NCBI GenBank assembly: GCA_948567375.1
Contig: OX419760.1
Coordinates: forward strand, 16,988,001 to 17,052,000
Direction of reading: 5' to 3'
DNA from: Lunularia cruciata
Lineage: Eukaryota; Streptophyta; Marchantiopsida; Lunulariales; Lunulariaceae
DNA: 64,000 bases
Below the pieces are notes generated by a model that was not told the DNA's origin, did no database searches, and saw only the letters and a program-made list of their open reading frames with translations. Both the position numbers and the translations under genes were made by a program. This document shows positions 47,934-60,208 of this stretch, piece after piece (position 1 is the stretch's first letter; each line of letters starts with the position of its first letter).

Positions 47934-50014
47934 TCAAACTCCATCAACCACTTCAATGCTTGATGATTAATGATGAGAATGAAGGGGTTACCAAATATAT
48001 AACATAAAAATGTGCTATTGTCCATATTATTGCCAAGTATTGTATCTAATATGAACTATTCTTCACTATTGTTGAATTGTTTGAGCAATTAGCATAGGCC
48101 ACCACAAATTCCTTCTCCTCATCATCATGTTGGGTGAGCACTGCTCTAAGCTCCAATGTACTCCAATCAATGTGAACCTAGAATGGTCATCCTTTGATTG
48201 ATCTTCTAAGAATAGGAGCCAATGTCAACTTCTCCTTGAGCTTTATAAAAGCTCTCTCTTGCTTATCTTTCCAACACCACTCTTGTATAAGCTTGGTCAA
48301 CTTTGTTAGGGCCTTGGCAATGACACTAAATTCTTTAACTTTTTGGCAATAGAAGTGCCCACCCAAGGAATGCTCATACTCTACTCATATCCATAGCCCA
48401 AGGAATATGTGCAATAGCTTCCACCTTGGTTTGTTGAACACCAAGTCCTCTAGGGTAGATAATGTGACCCAAATACTCAACTTTCTTGTGAAAGAATCTA
48501 CACTTCCCAAGATGTAATTTGAATCTATGAGATCTCAACCTCTCAAACACCTCCAACAAATGTCCCTCATGCTCTTCCATAATAGCATTATAGACTAAAA
48601 TATCATCAATATAACATTGATCAAAATCCAATCTTGTTAGGATCTTGTCCATGACCCTCTAGAACTCAATTGGAGCATTCTTTAACCCATATGGTAAGAA
48701 CCTCTATTGATATAATACATCTTATCGTGAGGATCAATAGCAAAAATGTTATCTTGGACTTATCCTCTTCCTTGATCCCTAACTAATGATATCATGCTCA
48801 AAGATCCAAAATATCAAAGACCTTGCATGCCCAATCACATCAAAGATCTCTTGGTGTAGGCATGGCATACTGATTAGACCTAGTCTATCAATTGATAGGA
48901 CACACATTTGCATATCTATGTAGTTGCAATGCATATCCTTCTTGACCAATATTACCATAGCTAAAGCATATTCTCCATGCAAAATCTCCACAAAACCAGC
49001 CTCTAAAAAGGTCTCTACTCCAACTTTGAATCAAGGCTCTCTCCATGTCACTATATATATGAGGATATCAAAAAGCTGGTGTATCACTAGTAAACTCAAT
49101 CTAAATACCAAGTCCTTTAAAAGCACCCCAATCCTTCATACTAAAGGCAAAAAAATTTGTGTAGCTCCTCATTAACATCCAAATTCTTTGTCTTTCCTCA
49201 CTTGTAAGCTCAGATCCAATATCTAGCTCCCAATTATCCTTTGTAAATGATATAGGAGTGGAAGATATATTGACTGGCTGCTACCCTAGACCCTTGGGAG
49301 CAATAATGTCATGCCTCAAACCACTAGAGTTCCCAACCTCAAAGTAGAAAATTCCTTCTACAATAGTTGCAAGTTCCATACATCCAAGTAGACCATGCTC
49401 ACATGGATGGACCCAAGTAGACCACTCTCATTAATATCCATTTATTGTGTCTTAAGAATACCTTGCCTACTTGGTCCATTGCCCCTTAGATGTGCTGGAA
49501 TTGTCTCGATAGGCACAAAGCTCACAAGTGTTTAAGTGGTAATGCCTATCAAGCACATCTTCCGCTACTCTACCAAGCTAAGGCTCCCAATTTAAGTAAA
49601 AAAAATTCAGATCCATAGCCTAACCTAACACCTGACTCTTAAATGCCTTTTTCACACCTATAATGGCAGTAATACTAATACAAAAATCCATCACCTGCTC
49701 CTTCTCATCAACATTAGGCTCCACCAACTACTACACTTTTGGGTCCCAAACAAGTTGAAGACCTCTCTCTCAAAAAGCATGGGAGCTTAGGAAACTCATA
49801 AGTGTGGTTAAAGTGGCTCTAGGCTATCCAACAAGGTTCACCACTACCATGGGTGACGTATCAGTCACTACCACCAATTGAGACTAGTGCTCAACATCCA
49901 AAATGTCAACAATAGTAAAGTGGTCTAGTTGTTGAATCCCATCATAAGCACATTATAAAACCTCTAGGTAAGAGGTTTGTCCACCAAAAACAAAGACAAT
50001 AAGCTCATGACCCC
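47934..50014 (-). pseudogene. D1 methyltransferase C-half, RT and RNase H, inverted
   Basis: Minus-strand order: methyltransferase motifs VIII-X (50014-49600; VVNLVG, LVEPNVDEKEQVMDF, SQVLG then AMDLN), a spacer, then Ty3 RT: HGEYALAMVILVKKDM near 48950, YIDDILVYNAIMEEHEGHLL at about 48615-48555, and GKCRFFHKKVEYLGHIIYPR. RNase H sequence ends at 47934, where a family A LTR is inserted. These are the parts missing from D1 (36538-42213). RT catalytic YIDD is intact, but stops are frequent. Confidence 0.8.
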
Positions 50015-50022
50015 TATCACAC

Positions 50023-50463
50023 CATTTGTAGCATCGCATCTAGATTGCTTGGACACTAGAGTAGCAATGATAGTAGTTACAGGTATTTTGGCAGCTACTC
50101 ATAGACTACTTTTTGATGGTCTAATTTTGTGTTCAGTGTACTAACTACATGGTAGGGCCCACTATCACTTGCACCATTCACACCATCAAGTGTGCAGTCA
50201 ATAGGACCATTGGTGTGAGACCTAGGTCAAAATCAAAAGTATACCTTAGAAGTGTAGCTCCCGAGAGCTCACTTCTTTGATATTTAGCCTTTGAGTTCTT
50301 GGATAGAGTGGACAGAAAGCCGGCAAGCATCACTTGGAGTCTCTTAGCTAGAGTGGGTGTGGCTTGACTATAATCAATATCTAGTTGTAAGTAGATTGTT
50401 GAGTGACATATCAAGTTCTAATCTGATTGAGTTTGATTTGAGTTGTATAACAAACTGATTACA
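50023..50463 (+). repeat. family D2 5' LTR, main part
   Basis: The sequence from accatttgtagcatcgc to ctgattaca (50463) matches the family D LTRs. Its first 100 bp were carried away by the inversion to 42324-42222. It is followed by tcaaagaagtgagagtcaaagg, so the primer site is not the usual tRNA-iMet one. Confidence 0.65.
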
Positions 50464-52080
50464 TCAAAGAAGTGAGAGTCAAAGGGAAATTGGATGCAAA
50501 AATTGAAGATGGTGGTGGTATCTCCAAGCCTAGTGGATCATGGTACCTTGATTGTAGTTTTGATTTCCCAAGGAGTGATTGTGATTGTGCTGGCCAAATT
50601 TGGAGCCAAAGAGAGTTGATTTCAAGCAATAGTTGTGATTTTGAGCTCAAGAGGTGAAAATAGGACCAATTTGGTGTAAGTTGAGCTCATAAATGAATTT
50701 GAAGATGGAGTTGAGAATGCATCACTGTGAATTTGGGATTTGAAGATCCACATCTTTCCAATTTTGCTCGAGTGAAGAGTTAGTGGATGATTTGGCAATC
50801 AATCAACTTTAGAGATTTTACGTAAGATTTAAGTCAGATTTTGTGAAGGGTTTACATCAAGTTTTGGCAAAAGAACGTTGATCCCATTCTTGGTGATAAT
50901 CGTAGCTCATGAAGTAGATAGGTACTCCAATTATGTCAAATGACAAATAATAGTAGAGTTAGTCCGGTGTTGATTTATGAGATGGAGGGTTTTTGTTTAG
51001 CTTTCTTGTGATTGGACCTCCTCTATTCTCTACTTCCTATTTGTGCACCATGTTTGTATGAGGTGCTTTGAATTTAGATTGTTGGTGCTCTGGTGTGCTT
51101 TTGGTAGTGAGGTTGGAGTGATGACCAATCAGACTACCTAGGTTTCTCTTTGATGAGATAGGAAGTGATGACTTGTAGACCATGAGTGTAATACCAAGAG
51201 CTAGCCATATGATCTAGATGTGAAATTTGGTTTGGTAACATCTAGAATGATGTTATACATGATGGTCAAAATAGATCAAATAGAAATATCACCAAAAGGG
51301 TATTTCTACTAATAGTGCAGAAATCTGAAATAGATTTGAAAACCTTAGAACCAATAGCTAGATATATGATTTGAAGGTGAGAATTGGGTTGGTAACATCT
51401 AGAAGGATGTTACACATGATGGACTGAATAGATCAGAAAGAGGTATCACCAAAAGGGAATTTCTACTAATAGATTTGGAACCAACATATGCTTGAAATCT
51501 TTGAAGGCAATTTTGGAGGCCTAAACGGATGAATTAGACCTTGACTTTGTCTCATCAAGAGTTTTCCAATGGTACCTCACCCATGTGATTCTAAGATTTC
51601 TATAGGAAGATTCCCTAAAAGATTTTCTCCGGTCAAAGCTTGTTTGACCAACCAGATAGGACCAAGACCGACATATCACCCATCCAAGTAAGTAATCCAA
51701 GGGTGGATCTTGCTGACATATCACCTATCCATGTACCTAATCCTATGGTGGAGCTTCATTGGAGGAGATTTGCTTTGCCTATATAATAAAGAGAAGGTGC
51801 TCCTTGGGGGCATCGGAGTTTGAGTGTGGAAGTGTGTGTTTCTCATGGTGTGTTTCTCTTTAGGTCTCCTATCCTCAAAGTATTACAATGAGAGTGTGTG
51901 TTGTGATGACAGGTTATAGGTTGCCCTTCCTCCTAGTGTAGTTGTCATAGTTAGATTTACATTAGTTGGTGATGTTCAATTGATGGTGTTTGCACTTTGA
52001 GGTGTTGGCACTTGGTGGTGATTTTTGGTGAGATACTTGTAGTGGTTTTGGTTTTGGTTGCAATTCTTGGTTACTTTGTC
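50464..52080 (+). other. family D2 leader
   Basis: A non-coding leader of about 0.9 kb after removal of the solo LTR at 51187-51887. It is collinear with the D1 leader (37758-38847), for example tctacttcNtNtttgtg...catgtttgtatgag. No ORF0-like frame was recognised. Confidence 0.5.
51187..51887 (+). mobile_element. family A solo LTR with target duplication ATGAG
   Basis: It runs from TGTAATACC to TATTACA (701 bp) and is flanked by perfect ATGAG at 51182-51186 and 51888-51892. Both U3 units and the tatataataaa promoter are present. Internal sequence was lost by LTR-LTR recombination. Confidence 0.93.
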
Positions 52081-52300
52081 ATGACTGATTTCTTTGGGGA
52101 TTTGAAAGGAGATAGTGTTGCAATATGTAGTGGGTTTACTTGGAGAGGTGCTCAATATCAACATGTGTCTTAGGTCCTAGTGGGAGAGCAAATTGACTCT
52201 GAGTTGGAGTTTGACACAAGAGCTGATCCAATTAAGAGTGCACTTGGCATGTTTGCACTATTGTTGTGGGACATGGACAAGATTTATGGGGCCTCCCAAG
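52081..52300 (+). pseudogene. family D2 gag, first part
   Basis: ATG at 52081 begins MTDFFGDLKGDSVAICSGF, parallel to D1 and D0. WDMDKIYGAS is reached just before solo LTR E interrupts the frame at 52301; gag resumes at 54205. Confidence 0.7.
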
Positions 52301-54199
52301 TGTGACAACCCGGCAAATATCACTTTTGCGGTAATCGGGTAAGTAAAGTTCGTTCCCGTAGAGATACTAGACAGAAATTTCCAAATACAAAGCAAACAGT
52401 GACAATGTAGTTCTTCTTGGTTGCATCTCTAATCTCTTAGGTAGAAACCACACCCAGAAGAGAGTAACAAGCACTAACTCGCAGTCTCGTCATAGATTAA
52501 CACTTCTTAATCACAACTCCATCAAACAATCTTGATTGTGATGATTCAGGCTCTCTTGAAAACAACACTTCACTGCAAAAAAACTTCGCCTCAAAATTGT
52601 GTTCCACCTCTCCACTGAAGGCACAACTTCCTTGATTGAAATTGCTTCACATCAACTCTGCGCTGCACTCACAAATGCAGAATACTACCAACACTACAAT
52701 TCCTCTCAGATTTGTCAAAGGATTGCTTCAATTGCACTTCACTCAGGATCAAACACATAGAGTAAAGATCAAGAATCCAACATCCAACAAGCACACTAAC
52801 TTTCACTTCAAATTTCTCCATACACGCACAAACACAAGCACAATGTTGATACTCAGAATCAAGCTCAAGCCACGAGCACTGCTTCACAGCACTTTGCTTT
52901 ATCTACTCTCAGAAATAATGAACACTAAACAACATATTATTGCAAATGCCACTCTTAAATAGTGAAGCAAACAATAGTTCTAACAACTATACAATTTCCT
53001 AACAATTCTTCCTACCTTCAGATCCAAAATGACAATGCAACTCTTCATATCTGCCTCTTCAAATTTCAAAATTGTTACTAATCCAATCTGATGTCTACTT
53101 CTTCCTTGGCTTTCAAACCCAAAGTAACTTCACACACTACTACTCTGTCCTCGGGTTTCACAACTCCTAACTCCTCTACTAATTCTACTAATTCTCCACT
53201 TTGATCTACAATTCCTATCACAAGTAATCCTTCTAAATCTTTTTCTCCTAACCCACTCTTCTCTAAAGTGTCAAATGTCAAATCTAAAGACACATGCACT
53301 CTTATGTCATCTACTTCGGGTCTAACTACTATCGATTCCTTTACTAATTCTACTATGTCATCATCAAGAATTGTAATTGAAAGCATGGGTACACTATCTA
53401 CACCTTCAATTTGTAACCCACTTTCCTCTAATCACTCATGTAACTGACACAAAGACACTTACTATTTGATCTTGCACTTTGAGTTCATTCATTACTGTTA
53501 TTTCTCTTTTAATTCTATCTTATCTTCAATCAAAATTGAAATTGAAGTCATGGGTATCCTAACTATCTATTTTTTCTCTATCTTAACTCTCTCTAATACC
53601 TTTGGCAAGATTCCCGAAGTCACTTTCATTGCACTCCGAGGTCCGACTATCTCAGATCTAGTCATCTTTGTCTTGAGCCAGAGAAACTTCTAACCCAAAG
53701 TTGTGTAAACTTGGAGTTCGAAGTCCAAAGTCTCAAGTCCAAAGTCACATGGACCCGAAGATACCAACCCAAAGACATTCAACTACTCTGTACATCTACT
53801 CCCAAAATTTCAAATGCTTGTAACTTCTTGTACAAATCTCCAAACTGTGTGATTTTGGTGGCAACGGAAAGCCCTGAACAAGACGCTTCCAACAATATAT
53901 AGCACGTATGATTTGGATCATTTTTCAATGAGATATAGCCCCCACAAGAATCTTGACTTGTAATCTCCATTTTGATGCGAAGAAACACTCCTTCAACGTG
54001 TGGTCCGAGTTTTTCACTCCTCTGACACAAAGTAAGCTTCTTTGGGTATGATCCAATCTGATTCCTTCTTCGTCCAATACAAATTTGACTTCCTCGAGCT
54101 TGATCAAAACATAGATTTCCCCTGATTTCTTCTCCATTTGGTTTCAGCAAAGCACTTCTTCTTTAAAACTCGTCCAAAATGAAAAAGGTGGTTACCACA
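52301..54199 (-). mobile_element. 1.9-kb solo LTR-like insert E
   Basis: It starts TGTGACAACCC and ends GGTTACCACA, with TG..CA ends on both strands and a near-perfect target duplication CCAAG (52296-52300) / TCAAG (54200-54204). Comparison with D1 (39050-39090) shows gag is continuous without it. In minus orientation a tatttaagag promoter lies at about 52958. The minus-strand frame 53386-53078 encodes an acidic protein with two similar halves (ELVKESIVVRPE and ELVEELGVVKPED). No pol domains are seen, so a long solo LTR is the simplest reading. Confidence 0.7.
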
Positions 54200-54204
54200 T
54201 CAAG

Positions 54205-55384
54205 GCCACAAACATTACTCTAGTATAGTGGGTACCATTGAGTTGGATGACTTCATCTAGGAGTTTGATAGTGGGTGTGATCTACAACAGATGCAGAACT
54301 TAACTTTGTTCACACTCTTCATGGTGTGGAAGGAGTTGTCCAACATTTGGAGCGTCTACCATGGACAACTACCATGAGTTCAAGAGAGCTCAATTGGAGG
54401 AGATTGAGCTATGGAGATAATATTGATGATATCAAAACTATGTCTCTATCACTTCAAGCTTGATTTCTAGGAGTAGATTGGCAGTACCCATGAGCTCTAG
54501 CTCTAGTAGCATTGGTGGATCTTTTGGAGATGGTCCTATTATGAGTGGAGGTGCTACTACAATAGGTGATTTAGTATTGGGGTTTAATCCCATGGTAGAG
54601 TTCTTCTAGTGTTTGAGGTAAAACTACCCAAGGAGTGCAAATTGACAAGTTGAGGAGCTTACAAAAGTTCCAATGGAAGGCTGGAAAGAGCATATGCAAG
54701 GCATACACTTGCATGAGATAGTTGAGCAATTTTACTCAAGGAGTTACTAAGGCCTAGGTAGTCTAGTTTTGGTATGGGATATTGGATAAGGAGTTGCAAC
54801 ATAGAGTTTGTGATGCTACATTGTTACAAGCTGAGTGTATTGAGCTCAACATGGTGGAGGAGCGAGTAGTGACATTTGGATTTGGTGGGGAGACCTCATC
54901 TATAATTGTTACTTCTTCTAGAGTGTAGAAGAGTGCACCATGCCATGTTGGTTTCCAAGGATAGGGTGGACAACCTAGATCCTATGGAGTGAGTGGATGG
55001 CCTAACCCTTACCTTCATTTGCAAGTCAGCAGTAGCTATTGAGCGGTGGTGTTGCTTGTTGGACTTGTGGTGGACCTCATCATAAGAGAGAGTGCACTCA
55101 AGGTAGCGGACTTGATACCTTTGGTGCACTTAAGTGTGAGCATTGCCACAAATTTGGTCACACTAGTGACCAATGCTTTGACCTACACCCAAAGTTATGG
55201 AGTGTAAGGCTACTATGGCAGGTGGTAGAGGAGCTCTAGGTCATGGAGGACAAGGTGGTAGAGGATCCACACCTAGTAGGGGCACAATACCTGCCCTTAC
55301 TTCTAATATAGCCATGGCTACTTGGATTGAGAAGTTGGAGCAGAGATTGGCTAGCATGGCCATTGCTCAAAGGAAATCAAATTA
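54205..55384 (+). pseudogene. family D2 gag, second part with two zinc knuckles
   Basis: After insert E the gag continues (MDNYHEFKRAQLEEIELW-like near 54360). Two adjacent knuckles are well preserved at about 55062-55190: CWTCGGPHHKREC (a C-x2-C-x3-H-x4-C variant) and canonical CEHCHKFGHTSDQC. A Gly-rich stretch GGRGALGHGGQGGRGS and a helix (IEKLEQRLASMAIAQRKS) follow. Two knuckles in tandem distinguish family D from family A. Confidence 0.8.
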
Positions 55385-56049
55385 GGTGTTGAGGCTTCCA
55401 CTTCATATGCTAGTGATACAGACATCTTGGATTTCATGTGCAGAGCAACACATGTGGATGCATCTATTGCAATGACTAGGAGTGCAGTACATGCTCCAAA
55501 GCTTAGAAGAGTATTAGTGGAGTTTGACCCACAAAGAGGAGAGATTGGAAGACAAGTCACACTTCCTCTTCCTTAGTCTTTTACGCTCTTCAAGGCCCTA
55601 TAGACATCATCCATGGCTACTAGACATCCTAGTGCATATGTGGTAGGTAGTGATATGGTGCATGATGAACTACCTACTTGTGAGCCACCTACTCCTACAA
55701 AAACTGAGTCTAGCACAATGTTAGGGTTGCTCAATTGATTTTGCATTTTCCATTATTCTCAATGAGTGATATGTATGTACTAGAAGTTGACTCAACCCTA
55801 GTGTCCCAATTGGTTGCCATGCTTTATGAGAATAGGGATGATGTGGTCCCTACTACTAGAGCAAAGGTTAGTTGATAGTAGAGCTGACTTGGTTGAGGAG
55901 CATGGGATCTATTGGTTGTTGAGCGGATCCCATGCTCAACAAATAGTGGTTTATGGCTGGCAACAATGGCTAGATTGGAGGAGTTACCAAAGTAGACCGG
56001 CCTTTGAGCAAGCGTGGTTTACACATGGTATTGTCTTATTGAACAACCA

Positions 56050-56540
56050 AAGGGGAATTTTTTTGGTGGGACCTTCAGAGAAGGTCTATACACCACAGAG
56101 GGTCTTACTAGACTCTAGTGTGCAGCCTCTTATGTAGGGGAAGGTTGTAGTTGTTGGTCTGGAGTTACAAAAGACCAATGTTGAGAAGTGTCTATTTTAG
56201 ATCTAGACATCTCTAGGTGGTGGTTCTACACAGTATATCACATGTGGAGAGCTTGTTGTTCACATTCAGCCTAGTCATTTGGCTGATAGCTCTATGAGAG
56301 CTCCAACTATTGCAATATTAACTATTGGGAAGAGATAGCGTCCTATAGACCAGGTTGGCAGTTAGGTGAGAGCTCCGGCTATTGCAATAGTAGCTGAGTT
56401 GTATGATGTGTTAGTTGGAGTAGTGTTGTACTCCATATGTTTCAATATTAAATATTGGGAAGAGACAACTTCCTATAGACCAGGTTGGCAGTCAGGTGAG
56501 GGATGAGTATGTTGCCTACCAATATGCTTTAGTAGTGGCA
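56050..56540 (+). pseudogene. family D2 aspartic protease-like region
   Basis: VLLDSSVQPLM (D codon at 56111) is a D-S-G type site with Gly changed to Ser. It leads to VVGLELQKTNVEK, HIQPSHLADSSMRAPTIAIV and VVLYSMxFNIxYWEE near 56430, which stands where retropepsins have ILGMDWL. The stretch from 56330 to 56400 repeats a short block (gagagctccNNctattgcaata). Stops interrupt. Confidence 0.55.
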
Positions 56541-56849
56541 ATCTTGGCTCACTACAGTCCAAGATCATGACGGCTTCAATTTTAGCTTTTGGTGGTTTTG
56601 TTACTTGGCCTGCTGACTTATTGGAGGAGAACACCCATACAAAGGATAATCCAATACCATAGGAGGTCACTTGGATTTGGAGTATGAGTGGGATTGGTCC
56701 ATCCACCTTGGATGTTCCATTGTGGAGTTCAGAGGAGTCATTATAGCAACATGTAGATCAATTGATGCAGTAGGCTTGGAGTGGAGCCTTTGTATCACTA
56801 GGTAACTAATGTGAGGATGAGCCTCTAGAATTGATTACCTTGACACCTC

Positions 56850-57850
56850 TAGATACCACACTCATTGCTTGGCAATATCCAATAGAGAGAGTATGTCTAT
56901 TGGAGTTGCTTGGTGGGATTAGCACTAGACTAATTGTGGTATTATTGGTGGGTATATGAGTACAAAGGTACTTGTATATGGAGAGAGATGAGACTACTAA
57001 GAAAGTCTCTCTACATCATGTGGCACACTTGGCCTATTGGTATCTAGAGTTATTACCTATGTCAGTAGTCAAGGGTTACCAAAAGACCCTACCAATAGAC
57101 ATTTCCTTGCTGGAAGCACATGATCTAGAGAGACATAGGCCTATTCTTTTTTTGATTTTTAGATGGCCATATTAGGGACATACACGTGTTGGCCAAGGTT
57201 TGCATCTTAAGGATCTCTATTCTGGAGTGTTTTGGGAGATGTTATGGATACTATGATATCTTTAGGTTCATCAATCTATTTCTCCAACTTACCTTTTAAA
57301 CACCATCCTTTTATGGGTGATTCTTGCACTCGGGTGATGGTAAGTATACATACATCAGGTCCATTCTTAGATGGGACATGCTAGTTTGTTAGATGTAACC
57401 AGAGTGGGATCACAGGCTCATCATCTTTGTCTTTGGTGGACAAACCTCTTACCCAAAGAGGTTCTACAACGTGCTTATGATGGGATTCAATGACTAGACC
57501 ATATCATTGTTGATGACATTTTGGATGTTAGGCGTCAGTCTCAAATGGTGGTAGTGGCTAATAGGTCACCTATTGTAGTGGTGAACCTAGTTGGATAGCA
57601 CAGAGCCACTTTTCCCACACTTATGAGTTTCCTAGGCTTCCATGCTTTTTGAGAAGGAGTTCTTGGATTTTTTTGTGACTCACAATCATAGTAGTTGGTG
57701 GAGACCAACACCAATGAGAGAGAGCAGGCAATGGGTTTTTACACCAATATTACCGCTATTCTAGAAGTGTTAGAGGCATCCAAGCATTAGGTGTTAGGTC
57801 AAGCTATGGACTTGAATTGTTTGACCTGGATTGTGATCCTTGGCTTAGCA
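56850..57850 (+). pseudogene. C5-cytosine DNA methyltransferase domain of D2
   Basis: Motifs in the order expected for this fold: I, VCLLELLGGISTRL (about 56890); II-III, RYLYMERDETTKKVSLHHV (56970); IV, LIFRWPYQGHTRVGQG with the stop between Y and G read through (57150-57200; catalytic Cys is Tyr here, Cys in D1); VI, PTYLLNTILL in place of an ENV (57288); VIII, LLDVTRVGSQAHHLCLWWTN (57390-57450); IX, VETNTNEREQAMGF (57690); X, LGQAMDLNCLTWIV (57795). It lies between protease and reverse transcriptase. The enzyme would transfer methyl from SAM to cytosine. Host or bacterial origin cannot be told. Several stops; inactive here. Confidence 0.75.
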
Positions 57851-58026
57851 AAGCAACGTATGATGCATTTGATAGGCATAACCACTTGACACTTGTGAGC
57901 TTTGTGCCTATCAAGGCGATTCAAGCATGTGTTGGGAGCAATGGACCAATTAGACAAGGTATTATTGGGACACATCCAATGGCTACTAGGGAGAGTGGTC
58001 TATTTTAAGTCCATCCAAGTGAGCAT

Positions 58027-60208
58027 TGTTGTACTTTCCTTTTCTCTCTTTGGGAACACACAGGGTGCCTAGCTGTGGAGACTATAGATTAGAGGCTAGA
58101 GTTAAACCCATAATGACTCGACAAAACATGCATATGACCCTTATTGTCATAACCCTCCTTTCTCATGACTAATATTCTTGCTATCGGGAAGGATAGTACC
58201 AAGCAACCTGACCTATCATCACAACACACACTCCTGGTCTGCTGGTCATCACTTCCAACATAACCAAGGAGAAATACACAACACTCCTAGAAGGAAATAA
58301 TCTGAGCGCATTGCCCGCACACCAATCCAAGCCAACTGGGCGTACAAATAGGCATACAAGTACAGGGAGAATCCAATCACAAGAAAAAGGCAACAACTCT
58401 TTGTACTTTTTGTCGAGAAAGAGCTTCAGAGCCTTTGTGCTCTATCATCAAGCTCATTCTAACCTGTACTCCAAGCCTCCTCCCATCTGTATTTCAAATC
58501 TCAACAAATTCCTACTTCATGTGGGGATTTTCTATGTCTTTTTGATGGGGAAAAGTCTGCGCAGCTCATATGCAAGTAACTATTTCTACATAGCTTGGAT
58601 TCAAGTGATCTAGGATTCAATGGAAAGCATGCAAGATAAAATTTCCAATGATATAAACTAAATTTCAATCAGATCACTACAACTCTCCTGAAAATCTCTC
58701 AAAGTTGGCCAAGGTTTTTTTTTTTTGGACTTCACCCTAATTTTGAAATCTTCTTTTTAGGGTCTGCTCTTGGTTCTTGGAAAATTTCCTCCAAATGTCT
58801 GATTCAGAAATACACTTGATCCTCAAAAACACTCTGGCAACCTGAAACTCTCAGTCATAGTCACAGGTCATGAGACTTGATATCCAATCAAGATGAAAGG
58901 AAAATTTGCTCTACCGAGCTTATGATAGTATTTTCAGCATGATGTTTTGCATCTGATCTCACTCTGCACAGATCTAGAACCACTTAAATTTTCCACAATA
59001 GCTTGTAGTGTTTTTATCTAACCTCATGCAAATTTTTGTAGCCTAATCCAACTCCAATCTTTAGATGTGGATCAATTCCTGAGCTGGGCTAACTTGTGAG
59101 CTCTACAGACCCAGGTATACTTGATCCAAGATCCTGATTTCTCTATTTGAAGAATTCACATAAAACCTTCACACAAAGGAGCTAAACGTATCCACCAACA
59201 ACTCTAGAAATTTTCATGAGAAAATTCAAACTGCAACTTGGGAAGTGACCAAAACTCCATAAGCTTCAACTTCAATCAATTGGATCTGATTTAAGATAGA
59301 TCCAAAACTAGAATTTATTGCGCTCAATACTGTAAGAAAATTGTCTACTCTCCAATCCCACTGACAGATAGTGAAAAAATCTCAAAAAACTCTCTCAATT
59401 GATTACTTTGTGCTCCTGGGTATCAATTCAACCCCCCTTCACTCAATTGATCATATCCCTCTCATAATCAGCTCAAATCGAGTGATTTCTATCTGATGAT
59501 TGTAGCCTGTTGTTTTCTTTTTCCAACCATGTCCTTCATTCCTCTAATGCACTCACCAAACTCCCCCGATGGTCAAAAACCTCCCGACTTTCCTCTTGAG
59601 ACCCCAAGTTCTTGCACATTTGTCCTTTACTCTTTTTACTTTTTGACAAATGGACCCCACAACTCCACCTTGAAGCTTATGAGCAAAATTTTAAGCATTC
59701 TCCAACTATAGAAGAACATAAATTGTCAAGTCCTAGACATTCTCATAAGTAATCACCGGAAGGATGATAGAATCTGGATTTCCCATCACCGACTCCACAA
59801 ACACCACCCCGAAACGTGCTACCAACCAATCCCGTAACTCATCAAGGTGTAAAATCTGAAGCCTGATGAGAAAAGGATTTGGGAGTGGCAGATTGGGAGC
59901 ATGGGACATCTCATGCTCGAATGCTTCCTCCAATGCTCTAACACTCGCTCTCTACTACAACTCTCTCCTAACTTCCTTATCTCCTTGAGACTCTCCAAAC
60001 TAAAACACACCCGTCTCTCTACTCGCCCTCATCTTTATTAATCAGACATGATAAGATTGTAACCCACGTGGCCAATCACATACATATACATAGATGGCTC
60101 ACATGGCAACATCTCATCCGTCCGATCTAGCATGCAACCTACCCCACTAATGTGGAGATAAACTATGATAAGTCACTTTTTACGGGCTACGCAAACCACA
60201 ACACAACA
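58027..60208 (-). mobile_element. insert F, 2.2 kb, unclassified retroelement remnant
   Basis: It interrupts D2 between methyltransferase and RT: the same junction in the D1 part at 49440 is continuous. Ends are TGTTGTAC and CACAACA. Target duplication is unclear (TGTTG / TGTGG is possible with slightly different ends). Near its minus-strand start it encodes an ORF0-like frame. The rest is non-coding, with an A/T run of 12 at about 58712. No RT is present, so it is a deleted or non-autonomous element. Confidence 0.55.
59733..59933 (-). pseudogene. ORF0-like frame inside insert F
   Basis: A 66-codon frame with PLPNPFLIRLQILHLDELRD and VMGNPDSIILPVITYENV aligns with the family A ORF0 (PFPNPFHIKVMYIQHEEMR and VMNSPNPVILPVVIYDKEW), nearly half of the positions being identical. 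Only the first half of ORF0 is represented. Confidence 0.6.

Noticed and set aside
58712-58724. A/T run as the poly-A tail of a processed retrogene
   Set aside because: No gene-derived sequence precedes it on either strand, and it lies within insert F rather than at a junction.
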